23,109 bases of DNA, from positions 1 through 23,109 of IMG/VR virus record IMGVR_UViG_3300032524_000310. One strand, written 5' to 3'. Positions 1 to 7,340 of this stretch are shown one piece after another. This DNA is from a virus. The notes under the pieces were generated by a model that saw nothing but the letters and a program-made list of their open reading frames with translations, made no database searches and was not told the origin of the DNA. The position numbers and the translations under genes were made by a program. The first letter of the stretch is position 1. Each line of letters starts with the position of its first letter.

Positions 1-115
1 CAACAACCCGAATTGAAGAGCTCAAGTCCGAATGCGAGATAGTCAAAAGCACCAGGAGACCATCATCGGTCTCCTGTGAAAACATGGCCGTTTGCATTTC
101 CGTACTTAGGGTCAC
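1..115 (-). CDS. DUF1833-like phage tail protein, N-terminal part
   Basis: Only the first 38 codons are in the window; the gene runs off the left edge. It begins with a GTG at 115-113 whose GTGA overlaps the TGA stop of the preceding minor tail gene by 4 nt, a typical coupled start. The peptide begins VTLSTEMQTAMFSQETDDG and continues LLVLLTISHSDLSSSIRVV. An N-terminus of the type '(T/A)AxFxQET...(L)VLLTIxHxDL...IRVV' is what I know from DUF1833 proteins, which sit directly after the tape measure and minor tail protein in many siphoviruses and probably build the tail tip. An internal ATG (codon 7) is an alternative start. Family assignment rests on a short piece and the gene order. Confidence 0.72.
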   Translation of the reverse strand, partial: MTLSTEMQTAMFSQETDDGLLVLLTISHSDLSSSIRVV

Positions 116-483
116 GGCAGCTTCTCCAACGGTAAGATAAGAATATACGTATTATATCCTGAAGGTGTAACCGGGTCTGGGGTTTTTGCAAAACCATAAG
201 TATCTGTGCTGCCGGTCCTTGGGTTGGTCATCGTGAAACTCAAAGAGCCAAAAGCTACCCCACCAACTGCATCGGCGGTATCCTCGAACCACGTTTTAAA
301 AATATCAACCTGGGCACTCGTAAGCTCGACCGGGTAAGTGTTCGGTTCAGGAGCTGCGGTGGAACGCATACGCTTCTTCTTTGGGCCGATATCCATTTGC
401 GAACGTTGGACAACATCCTTGAAGCCTTCACTGAAGCCATCCCGTAATACAAACTGAGGAAGTGTTGCAGGCCAACTAGCCAT
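112..483 (-). CDS. Minor tail protein (tail tip region), 123 aa
   Basis: This small protein directly follows the tape measure gene and shares one base with its stop (ATG at 483-481). A GGAGG ribosome binding site lies 7 nt upstream. Its N-terminus (MASWPATLPQ), a central 'RSQMDIGPKKKRMRSTAAPEP' region, an 'LTSAQVDIFKTWFEDT' helix and a C-terminal 'PRTGSTDTYGFAKTP...LILPLEKLP' β segment match a family commonly found between the tape measure and the DUF1833 protein of siphoviruses. By position it would form part of the distal tail or tail tip, comparable in place to lambda gpM. No catalytic motif is visible. The tail location is an inference from synteny, and the exact role is unknown. Confidence 0.75.
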   Translation of the reverse strand: MASWPATLPQFVLRDGFSEGFKDVVQRSQMDIGPKKKRMRSTAAPEPNTYPVELTSAQVDIFKTWFEDTADAVGGVAFGSLSFTMTNPRTGSTDTYGFAKTPDPVTPSGYNTYILILPLEKLP

Positions 484-2927
484 TATGTCCTCCGCACCAA
501 TGTAGCTTTTGAACCAAAGCGGTTTTTCATAGCGCCATCAAATTGACCGCCAGCAATTTGCCGCTTAACCGTATCGCGGATCATAATCGTAATTTGCTTA
601 CGGCCATCCCCGGTAACACCTTCTTCAACACCCACTGGTTCGGCGTCGCCGTCGCTACGCTGGTCAAATACCTGCACAACAACTCCACCTCCGCCGCCTC
701 CGCCTCCCCCACTACGCGACATTGAAGCAGGAGGCGCTGAGCTTCCTAACGAATTATCATTGATGGCCTGCAGCAGCGGCAGGAACTTACTCGCTGACAT
801 CGCGTTGACAACGAATTCACCATTAGACAACCGAGCGTTTACCAGATCGTCCGTGGGCCCACCGGGACCGGAAACCATACCACCCGTGGCGAATGGCGTC
901 CCTGCCCCGACTGCAGATGCCCCTGGGGTTATCGCAGCGATACCTGATCCAGCTGAAGGTGAAAAGAAATTACTCAACATGTTGGACAAAGGCCCAGTGA
1001 TGGCGGTGCGAATTTGGATGCGAATGAGGTCGGAAATAATACTGTCCGCAAGAGATTTAAAGTCGAGCTTGCCGGTCTGCACAAACTTGACCAGGGCATC
1101 TTCCATTCCCTGGAAAGCATTTGTAACAGATGTTTCTGCCAACGTGGCGAAGTCATCAAAGTCTTTTGCAGTTTTCAACAGCCCACGTTCGAAGCCGGAA
1201 GACAAGTCCGTCTGGGTTTCCAAAAACGCTAACCGTAAGTCCCGCAACTCATCGGCTGTCTTGGCAATTTCTCCCGGTTTGGGGGCAATATTGATTTTTA
1301 AAGGTTCCTTGGTTACGCCCTTCAGAAAACTTAAAACCTTATTGAGTGTCTCAACCTGCGCTGTCATTTTGGTAACAGCCTCTGAACCGGGGGAGATAAA
1401 TTCCTGAATGAGCAACCGTTGGCTGATCTCGCCCTTTAGTTTTTTAATACGATCGCCGAAATCAGTAAGTTGCTCCTTGGTCATGTTGGAAAACCCACCG
1501 AGCTTTTCAACTTCGGCCGACAGATTTGCCATTGCATTACCAAATTCTTGGACCTTGCCAATAGGGTTAGCGATTTCCTCAAAGACCCCAACAATAGATG
1601 TCTTCAACTCATTGAAAGTTTCCTCAATGGACTTACCATTGGCGGCAGCCACCGCAGCCATAATCGAAAAGGATGCTATGGCTGCAGAGGCGAGCAGAGG
1701 AAGGGTACGAGCGGAAAGGGCAAACATGGCTGCCCCAAGTTTCTTAAGACTGCTGAGCAGAAGGACGAGGGCACCCTGTACCAACTTAACCGTAATGACT
1801 GCGGACAATGCGGCCAGGGCTGTGGCTAATATGTCGGCATTGGAGGCAATGATGCGCAACAGGGTAGCCAGCCGTTCGAAGATCACGCGCAGGCTATTTT
1901 CCCCACCAGCTTGGCCCAGGGAGAGTGTAACACTTTCAAACGCCGACTTGACCCGCAGCAGTGCACCGTTAAGGTTGTCATCCATGACGGCGGCAACCTT
2001 CTTGGCCGTACCCGCAGCATTGATATTTTCCTGATTGAGTTCTTTCAACCGGGCAACATTATCTTTTAAAATCAACAGGGATGTGGCCTGCCGGACACCA
2101 ACCAGTGCCGCAGCATCTGCCAAGCCAATATTCTTTTCCCGGAGGAGTTCAATGACTGGGATCAAACCCTTTGACTTTACGTTCAGGTCAGAAACATTAA
2201 GCCCCATCTTCTCAATTACCTTCCGAGCTTTTGCCGTCGGAGATATTAGTTGGATGAAGATTTGCCGCAACCCGGTACCCGCCCTGGTGGCTTGGACGCC
2301 AGCATCAGATAAAACGCCCACGGAGGCAGCAGCAAGCTCAGCCTCCACGCCGATGGCCTTGGCAGCTGGAGCCGCGAAACTCATCGCCTGACCTAACTGC
2401 TCAACATCGGTGTTGGCACTATTAGCAGTGTTGGCCAAGATGTCAACAATACGTTCTGTACTGTCCGCCTCAAGGCCAAAACCTTTAATCACGTTGGAGG
2501 CGATATCCGCCGCACGAGCCAGCTCCAACGCCCCAGCTTGGGCCAGGTTGAGTGTATGGGGGATGGCCTGCAGCACTTCGTTGGCGTCGAAGCCTGCACG
2601 TGCCAAGAACGTCATACCATCGGCAGCTTGGGTGGCCGTGAACCTGGTTGTTGCACCCAACTGCTGGGCTGCCTCGTTCATCTCAATAAATTGGGCGGTG
2701 GTGGCACCAGAAACCGCCTTGACCGTAGACATGGCCTGGGCAAAATCTGCCATGGTCCGCACGGCACCAGTAAGTGCCAATGCGCCGCCAAGAAGTCCCA
2801 AGGCACGGCTGAGGAGCTGGACCGAGCCTTGGGCTCCCTTGGCGCTTGTGCCGATATTCCGGATGTTCCGGGATACCGTACGAGCACCACGTGATGAGAC
2901 CTGAATTTGAATTCTTTCCTGGACCAT
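483..2927 (-). CDS. Tail length tape measure protein (TP901 type), 814 aa
   Basis: This is the longest gene in the window. Residues about 50-270 carry the core of phage tape measure proteins of the TP901 family, including segments such as 'LGATTRFTATQAADGMTFLARAGF', 'SVGVLSDAGVQATRAGTGLRQIF' and repeated alanine-rich helices. Residues about 360-430 form long hydrophobic stretches that could span a membrane, as expected of a protein ejected with the DNA. Near residue 745 is a run of nine glycines, followed by a compact C-terminal segment. The protein fixes tail length and occupies the tube lumen; at the known rule of about 1.5 Å per residue, 814 aa suggests a tail near 120 nm. The start follows the gp10-like gene's TAA directly (TAAATG), with AAGGTGG upstream. 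Confidence 0.95.
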   Translation of the reverse strand: MVQERIQIQVSSRGARTVSRNIRNIGTSAKGAQGSVQLLSRALGLLGGALALTGAVRTMADFAQAMSTVKAVSGATTAQFIEMNEAAQQLGATTRFTATQAADGMTFLARAGFDANEVLQAIPHTLNLAQAGALELARAADIASNVIKGFGLEADSTERIVDILANTANSANTDVEQLGQAMSFAAPAAKAIGVEAELAAASVGVLSDAGVQATRAGTGLRQIFIQLISPTAKARKVIEKMGLNVSDLNVKSKGLIPVIELLREKNIGLADAAALVGVRQATSLLILKDNVARLKELNQENINAAGTAKKVAAVMDDNLNGALLRVKSAFESVTLSLGQAGGENSLRVIFERLATLLRIIASNADILATALAALSAVITVKLVQGALVLLLSSLKKLGAAMFALSARTLPLLASAAIASFSIMAAVAAANGKSIEETFNELKTSIVGVFEEIANPIGKVQEFGNAMANLSAEVEKLGGFSNMTKEQLTDFGDRIKKLKGEISQRLLIQEFISPGSEAVTKMTAQVETLNKVLSFLKGVTKEPLKINIAPKPGEIAKTADELRDLRLAFLETQTDLSSGFERGLLKTAKDFDDFATLAETSVTNAFQGMEDALVKFVQTGKLDFKSLADSIISDLIRIQIRTAITGPLSNMLSNFFSPSAGSGIAAITPGASAVGAGTPFATGGMVSGPGGPTDDLVNARLSNGEFVVNAMSASKFLPLLQAINDNSLGSSAPPASMSRSGGGGGGGGGVVVQVFDQRSDGDAEPVGVEEGVTGDGRKQITIMIRDTVKRQIAGGQFDGAMKNRFGSKATLVRRT

Positions 2928-3332
2928 TTACTTCACCACCTTAGACCGACGAATAAAATTCGTGGCAGTCTGAACCGCTTGCTCAACGAAGTTGGCAGGA
3001 GCCTGGGCCGATGAGCCATCATTCAACTTACCTATGTATGGCAGGTTATTGCTCAGAAAGATAGTTTGCCCTGATTTTGCACCACTGATTTTTGAATTGT
3101 TGGCGCTAATTCGGCCAGCGCCAGACTTATCCGTCTCAGTACTATCCCCCGTGATGGGCGAACCTACAGAAGCAAACCAATTACCCCGTGCACGTCCGGT
3201 GTCCACAGGGGTGGCAGAAATAACGGTTTGGTTGATAAGAATGGCAGTCTTGCGGACAGTGGCATCGACATTCTTCTCCACACGATCCCCAATGGCACGA
3301 ATACGGCGCGCAAATGTTTTTAAGTCAGCCAT
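2928..3332 (-). CDS. HK97 gp10-like tail completion protein, 134 aa
   Basis: The reading frame is open further upstream, but the best start is the ATG at 3332-3330, giving MADLKTFARRIRAIGDRVEK. That start overlaps the stop of the frameshifted chaperone (ATGGCTGA) by 8 nt and is preceded by AGAAGAAAG. The family signature is clear: an N-terminal helix, 'ISATPVDTGRARGNW' (residues 39-52), 'IFLSNNLPYIGKLNDGSSAQAP' (91-112) and 'NFVEQAV' (114-120). These small proteins act at the head-tail joint or tail completion step. Usually the gene lies before the tail terminator; here it sits between the chaperones and the tape measure, which is unusual. A longer 178-aa start would put about 44 unrelated residues in front and is rejected. 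Confidence 0.88.
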   Translation of the reverse strand: MADLKTFARRIRAIGDRVEKNVDATVRKTAILINQTVISATPVDTGRARGNWFASVGSPITGDSTETDKSGAGRISANNSKISGAKSGQTIFLSNNLPYIGKLNDGSSAQAPANFVEQAVQTATNFIRRSKVVK

Positions 3333-4076
3333 CTTTCTTCTGCTTCCAATCCCTAAACGTCTCATCCATGCGGGTAATATAGTAGTGAAGGTCCTCCGTT
3401 TGGTCGTCGTTAAATTCATAGACCTTGGCGTACTCGTGCATTGCCATCCATGAAATTGGACCATCCCCCATGCCGGTACGGCACGAGGTCAAGTCCATAA
3501 ATGCCCCGTAATATAATTCAAGCCCAAGGTAAAGCTCTGGCGCATTTTTAATTTTATTCGGGAGAGGCAGACGATCCCGCCTGCACTGCTCCAGAATTTT
3601 CTTTTCAGTCGGTCCCTGCTCTAGCGCATAGAGCAGGACCGAAGTCAGTTTCCCGCATTGGCCTCTTGGATGGACGCAAGGAACAATGCCATTTTACTGG
3701 CCTGCTCCTGTAAGTCCATGAAGATGTCCGGCAGGTTTTTCAGGGTCAATTCAACATTGTCGGCGTTGAACGGAAGCGGCTTGTCGCCTTCTTCGGCTTC
3801 GATGCCGACCTTGAATTTTCCATCGACCTTGGTTTCCCAATTCAGGACAATGGTTTCTGCGTAAACCCTACGCAGAATTTCCAGGGCCAAGTCCGGGTCC
3901 ATCGTGTCAGTTTGGATGGCACGGTTATGGGGCTTGGTGCGGGATGCTAGCAATTTTGCGAATTTCTTATTCGCGCCACCAGCACGTCCAACAGTTACCC
4001 GGAAATCACCATAGTCAATGATGATGCCTCCACGCTCAAGGTCAGGATCGGTCTTAAATTTTTCGTACATAGACAT
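3325..4076 (-). CDS. Tail assembly chaperone GT, -1 frameshift product, 250 aa
   Basis: Ribosomes that slip back one base on G GGA AAC (3654-3648) avoid the TGA stop at 3647-3645 and read on in the -1 frame to TGA at 3327-3325. The product is the 143-aa G part plus 107 residues beginning LTSVLLYALEQGPTEK. The extension contains 'YYGAFMDLTSCRTGMGDGPISW' and ends 'MDETFRDWKQKKDG', a pattern typical of the T extension of phage chaperones ('GPT...ILxxxRR...GPIxW'). GT binds the tape measure and recruits tail tube subunits during tail assembly, and is absent from the virion. The extension has no good start of its own directly after the G stop, which supports frameshifting rather than a separate gene. 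Confidence 0.9.
3609..3654 (-). promoter_or_regulatory. Programmed -1 ribosomal frameshift signal
   Basis: On the minus strand the slippery heptamer GGGAAAC lies at 3654-3648 in the correct phase (G GGA AAC). After a 5-nt spacer a stem-loop follows: left arm 3642-3629 (TCGGTCCTGCTCTA), loop TGCGC (3628-3624), right arm 3623-3609 (TAGAGCAGGGACCGA). Fourteen pairs form, with one bulged G. The zero-frame stop TGA is within the spacer. This is the classical arrangement of a bacterial -1 frameshift site: X XXY YYZ, short spacer, stable hairpin. Confidence 0.93.
3645..4076 (-). CDS. Tail assembly chaperone G (unshifted product), 143 aa
   Basis: This is the normal-frame product of the chaperone gene, ending ANAGN at a TGA placed immediately after the slippery heptamer. 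It follows the tail tube gene and has an AGAGGAG ribosome binding site 6-7 nt before the ATG. The protein is small, mixed α/β, without a signal peptide or membrane segment. Features such as 'LALEILRRVYAETIVLNWETKVDG' and 'FNADNVELTLKNLPDIFMDLQEQASK' fit the group of G-like chaperones whose C-terminal part resembles 'AxxIL.....W.V.D.dG' segments. G and GT are normally made in a ratio set by slippage, with G in large excess. Identification rests on position, the frameshift signal and the nature of the extension. Confidence 0.9.
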   Translation of the reverse strand: MSMYEKFKTDPDLERGGIIIDYGDFRVTVGRAGGANKKFAKLLASRTKPHNRAIQTDTMDPDLALEILRRVYAETIVLNWETKVDGKFKVGIEAEEGDKPLPFNADNVELTLKNLPDIFMDLQEQASKMALFLASIQEANAGN

Positions 4077-4105
4077 AGGCTTGCTCCTCTAAAGTTTGCC
4101 TGGTT

Positions 4106-5650
4106 TTAGACGTCAGCCACCGTAGGCAGATAGTCAAAGAACACCATCAAAGCGGTGTGGTCGAGATTGGCATCGATAGCGGCACCAGTCGCGGCTGCCA
4201 TGGTAAGCGGCAACGTGATTGGCTGGTCCTGCTCAACATTCGGTCGGCCATCGCCCAGAGAGATAAGCGGCAGGTCCATAACGACACCCGAATTGTCTTT
4301 CACGATTGCAAAGTCCATCGTGATATCAACGTTGTTGCGAACGGCAGTCACTGCCGAAACGTCTGCAAAGTAGGCTGTGATACTTCCACCAACCTCAAAG
4401 GTGCCGGCAGTCGCTTCAAAAGCTCCCAGGGTACCAACAGCCTTGGACGCCGAAACGTTGTTGTTGATGGTGATGGTAATTTCCTGAGCGAAGGCGAAGA
4501 GTGCCGTTGGTGCTTCAGTGCCGTCCGTATGCTGAGCCAGCTTGATACGCGAGAAGTCCGAGCTGGTATTGAAGGCGTCGCTTTCGGTCAAGGCCGGACG
4601 AGTGCCAGCCTTGAGGGAAGTCGGACCATCAATGGTGGAGCTGCCCGCTCCCACAAAGCTAAGATCGACCGTCAGCTTATCGCCAGTCGGTATATTGAAG
4701 CTGGCTTCATTGGGCACCTGGCCTTCCAGGTATTCAGCCTGGATATTGGCAGGGGAAGCATCGTCCGGAGCACCCAAGGTGCGTTCCAGATTGTAGGTCC
4801 GGCGAACGATAGAAGTGCTGACACTTTCGTTCTTGAGAACACGGCCAAAGTACATTTCCAAAAGTATAGCCGTGCCGGTTTCCGTAACCATGGCCGCATC
4901 CGACTTATCAAATTCCAAGCGGTTCGCGGCGATGGTGCGGATACGCTTGAAACCATTATTGCCGGCATTAACAAAATCGGAGCTGGCCGTATCCCCACCT
5001 ATAAAGATAAACTCACCAACGATTAGGCCGAGGGTGGTAAAGTCCAAGATGGTAGAGGTAAGAGCCGGGAAGGTGAGGGTGGCATCAACGTCGATATCGG
5101 CGGAGGCACCAACATGACCAACCACGGTAATTTGCGCAGTGGCCGGAGGTGAAACCTCGGTGGTCAAAACGCCATCGGCGACTTCCACGGAAACATCGGT
5201 CACAATCGCTGTTACTTCATTGACGGTGTTGTTGCCGGCATTGGTGAAATTGGAGCCTTCAATAAGGCTACCGACGAGGAAACCTGCGGTGGCGGCGACT
5301 TCATATTCGTCCGGGTTGGCAGTATCAATGTCGACGGCGGTGACAAGCTCTTCCCCCTTGGGCCGGAGATCGGCGAAGAAAAAGCCCTGCAGCAAATCTT
5401 CCAGGTTCGTCTGGGTAAGGTCGGTATTGAAACCGCCCGAAGCATCCAGGTCCGTTACAACACCCTTCTTGCGCTGGCGTCCGTCATTGATCGGGTTGCG
5501 AGCCACCGTGGTGATGGAGCCGCCGAAGTCCGAATAGGAATTCGGTTCCAGTGGGTTCCAAACTTCTGAACCACCCACCGTGTTAAAGGACGTTTCCTCG
5601 GCATAACGAAGTCCGGTGGCATTGCTATCAATTTTGTTAACCGCAGTCAT
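4106..5650 (-). CDS. Major tail tube protein with internal repeat insert, 514 aa
   Basis: The N-terminus (MTAVNKIDSNATGLRYAEET, then 'GSEVWNPLEPNSYSDFG' and 'RNPINDGRQRKKGVVTDLDASGGF') is that of the phage tail tube family often labelled TTP_2; about 300 residues is usual for simple tube proteins, so 514 is long. The extra length is explained by two similar segments, residues about 103-160 and 201-255, each with a 'VG(S/E)xI...F(T/V)NAGNN' core. They look like duplicated β modules that would decorate the outside of the tube. The C-terminus ends in a β-rich segment with 'LDHTALMVFFDYLP'. AGGAG precedes the start. The gene lies between tail terminator and chaperones, the standard position. Subunits polymerise around the tape measure. 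Confidence 0.88.
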   Translation of the reverse strand: MTAVNKIDSNATGLRYAEETSFNTVGGSEVWNPLEPNSYSDFGGSITTVARNPINDGRQRKKGVVTDLDASGGFNTDLTQTNLEDLLQGFFFADLRPKGEELVTAVDIDTANPDEYEVAATAGFLVGSLIEGSNFTNAGNNTVNEVTAIVTDVSVEVADGVLTTEVSPPATAQITVVGHVGASADIDVDATLTFPALTSTILDFTTLGLIVGEFIFIGGDTASSDFVNAGNNGFKRIRTIAANRLEFDKSDAAMVTETGTAILLEMYFGRVLKNESVSTSIVRRTYNLERTLGAPDDASPANIQAEYLEGQVPNEASFNIPTGDKLTVDLSFVGAGSSTIDGPTSLKAGTRPALTESDAFNTSSDFSRIKLAQHTDGTEAPTALFAFAQEITITINNNVSASKAVGTLGAFEATAGTFEVGGSITAYFADVSAVTAVRNNVDITMDFAIVKDNSGVVMDLPLISLGDGRPNVEQDQPITLPLTMAAATGAAIDANLDHTALMVFFDYLPTVADV

Positions 5651-5664
5651 GGGTTTTCTCCTGG

Positions 5665-6090
5665 TTACTTAACTTCGTCATAGGTGAAATCAATTAAAAC
5701 ATTAACTTGGTACCAGTCACCATCTGGACCAATCTCATTAACCCTGGCGTTACGGAACCAAACACCATTGGCGGTGGCCGTTCCTTCAAATGCGTCGGTG
5801 ATGATCTTAGCAAGATTGTGGGCTTCGAGCAAGCCTTCTCCTGCAGGGGTGAAAATTTGAATGGTTAGGATGCCGGCTCTGCTGTAGCGAGCAGTACCCA
5901 AACCACCCGTAAGGGAGGCTTGGTTACCAGTAACATGCTGTAACGTTACTCGCGCCCAAGGGTCGGAGCCGGTGGGGGGTTTCTGCGGGGTGGCAACGTT
6001 TGTATAAACGGCATCCCAGCCGGTCGTGTCCCAAGCAGTCTTGAACACGCCTAAAATATCGTCCGTCGCTTGGGCATACGTCGCGGTCAT
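5665..6090 (-). CDS. Tail terminator protein (DUF4128-like), 141 aa
   Basis: The protein begins with a helix (ILGVFKTAWD) and continues with 'WARVTLQHVTGNQASLTGG...YSRAGILTIQIFTPAGEGLLEAHNLAKIITDAFEG', the usual pattern of tail terminator or tail-to-head joining proteins of the lambda gpU/DUF4128 group. It caps the finished tail tube and provides the surface that joins the head. Its ATG overlaps the stop of the head closure gene by 4 nt (ATGA, 6090-6087), with GGGGTGAGG upstream, so translation is probably coupled. The tail tube gene follows after a 14-nt gap. No unusual features were seen. The identification depends on pattern and gene order rather than a diagnostic catalytic residue. Confidence 0.8.
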   Translation of the reverse strand: MTATYAQATDDILGVFKTAWDTTGWDAVYTNVATPQKPPTGSDPWARVTLQHVTGNQASLTGGLGTARYSRAGILTIQIFTPAGEGLLEAHNLAKIITDAFEGTATANGVWFRNARVNEIGPDGDWYQVNVLIDFTYDEVK

Positions 6091-6479
6091 CGCCTCACCC
6101 CAACATAACTAAGCATCACCGAGCTACCCGGCTTCAGCGTTTGCACCCCAACAATTTTCCATTGCGTGCTGTCGTCCGTTACCTCATTAAAGATACGCAA
6201 GTCCACAGCAGCTCCTGGAGAAACAACCATAATCTGTTCCGACCGTTTTAGCAAGTCACTGGTTTCCGCCTTCAAGCCCAAGGAGGCAGCCCCTGCTGGG
6301 CTAACAAAAACGGCATCCACCGTCAACGTACTATCCGGTGTTGTACGAGGATCAGTTGGGCCAAGCCAGGGTTTGGCTCCGTCGGTGGGGGTGCTATCAA
6401 ATTGCACAAACGTAACCGACCGACCATTTTCCGTAATGAGCCGTTGGGCCGTTGCAATAAGGGAAGCTGTCTCAACCAC
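6087..6479 (-). CDS. Head closure / stopper-like protein, 130 aa
   Basis: The gene starts with GTG at 6479-6477, preceded by GGAGGGG; the first codons read GTG GTT GAG. The start overlaps the connector gene's TGA by 8 nt. The sequence 'AQRLITENGRSVTFVQFDSTPTDGAKPWLGP', followed by 'SDLLKRSEQIMVVSP...DSTQWKIVGVQTLKPGSSVMLSYVGVRR', resembles small β-barrel head closure proteins found between the connector and the tail terminator in many siphoviruses. Such proteins plug the portal after DNA packaging and form the head side of the head-tail joint. Assignment is by this pattern and by its position, and is less certain than for the terminases or tape measure. Confidence 0.72.
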   Translation of the reverse strand: MVETASLIATAQRLITENGRSVTFVQFDSTPTDGAKPWLGPTDPRTTPDSTLTVDAVFVSPAGAASLGLKAETSDLLKRSEQIMVVSPGAAVDLRIFNEVTDDSTQWKIVGVQTLKPGSSVMLSYVGVRR

Positions 6480-7329
6480 GAATTACCCCTCCACCTGGTG
6501 TAATGTACTCCGACAATAGCCTGTCGGCAGCCGGATAGACACGAATGATATTGCTGGCGGCACCACCTTCCTCATACTGGGTATCCGTTTCGATTGGGCC
6601 AACCTTTTCCTTTTTACGAACCACTGCCTTGCCGGTGTCGTCGTAGGTCGGGTCGGGCATAAGATTGGTGGACGTGGAAACGGCGCGCACGGCATATTCG
6701 GCGGTGGCCTGCTTGAGCTTTGCCGGGATACCATAAACGTATTGGCCATCGCGGTCGACCAAGTTGATCCTCGGGAAGGACAAAGGCTGAGGGATTGCAA
6801 CATCACTCCCACCCACCAGGGTGGTGCTGCTCCAGGAGCCTCCTGTAACGGTCGTTACGGTGGTGATATCGTTGCCGGGGGTGCCGGTGACCACGCTTTC
6901 CAGCAGCATTGTGTCGCCAGCCTCTGCCGTCGCGGTAACGGTTGCGGAAAGGGAAGCGGCGATCGCCGTTACGAGGTTGTCAATACTTTCCTCGGTATCG
7001 GCTCCGATCGCTACCCCACTATCGAAGGTAAAGGTGGTGCCGTTGATGACAACCGTTTCCGTGGTCAGGGGGTTGGCCGTAAAGGTCAGTGTCGCCCTGG
7101 CGGTTGAAATGTCAATGAATTCCTTACGCCCAATGAAGCGTTGGCCCCAACGTTGCTCGATAAAGTCAGTGGCGGCGATGATCGCGGCTTCTTTGGCAGC
7201 AGTGGCGGCAGTGGACCAAAGGTTCTCCGCCTCACGGTTGCGGTCGGTCAGGTAGGTATCGACCTCCGCCTCTGTGGTATAGGCATTGGCCCCACTAACT
7301 CCGGTACCGTCTTCAATAATCATGGTCAT
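6472..7329 (-). CDS. DnaT-like head-tail connector with inserted domain, 285 aa
   Basis: The ends of this protein match the phage 'DnaT-like ssDNA-binding' family, which by position acts as a head-tail connector: 'DGTGVSGANAYTTEAEVDTYL' at the N-terminus, 'FIEQRWGQRFIGRKEF' (residues 56-71), then 'PLSFPRINLVDRDGQ' from residue 182 and 'KVGPIETDTQY' further on. In the usual family the second block follows the first closely. Here about 100 residues (about 76-176) are inserted: a β-rich module with 'VVINGTTFTF', 'TEESIDNLVTAIAASL' and 'TGTPGNDITT...TTLVGG'. A related module occurs in the 273-aa protein at 14743-15564. The start has AAGGAAATAAATT before ATG; a second ATG two codons later is possible. 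The true role is structural; the DnaT name is historical. Confidence 0.82.
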   Translation of the reverse strand: MTMIIEDGTGVSGANAYTTEAEVDTYLTDRNREAENLWSTAATAAKEAAIIAATDFIEQRWGQRFIGRKEFIDISTARATLTFTANPLTTETVVINGTTFTFDSGVAIGADTEESIDNLVTAIAASLSATVTATAEAGDTMLLESVVTGTPGNDITTVTTVTGGSWSSTTLVGGSDVAIPQPLSFPRINLVDRDGQYVYGIPAKLKQATAEYAVRAVSTSTNLMPDPTYDDTGKAVVRKKEKVGPIETDTQYEEGGAASNIIRVYPAADRLLSEYITPGGGVIRG

Positions 7330-7340
7330 AATTTATTTCC

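Noticed and set aside
760-2904. A row of plus-strand frames opposite the tape measure gene
   Set aside because: They are shadows of the tape measure coding bias, with no start signals or recognisable families.
3333-3464. Longer start of the tail completion gene (178 aa)
   Set aside because: The extra N-terminal residues do not fit the family, and the same DNA encodes the conserved T extension of the chaperone in another frame.
4157-5026. A 289-codon plus-strand frame opposite the tail tube gene
   Set aside because: The minus-strand frame has family patterns, a ribosome binding site and operon context; the plus frame has none.
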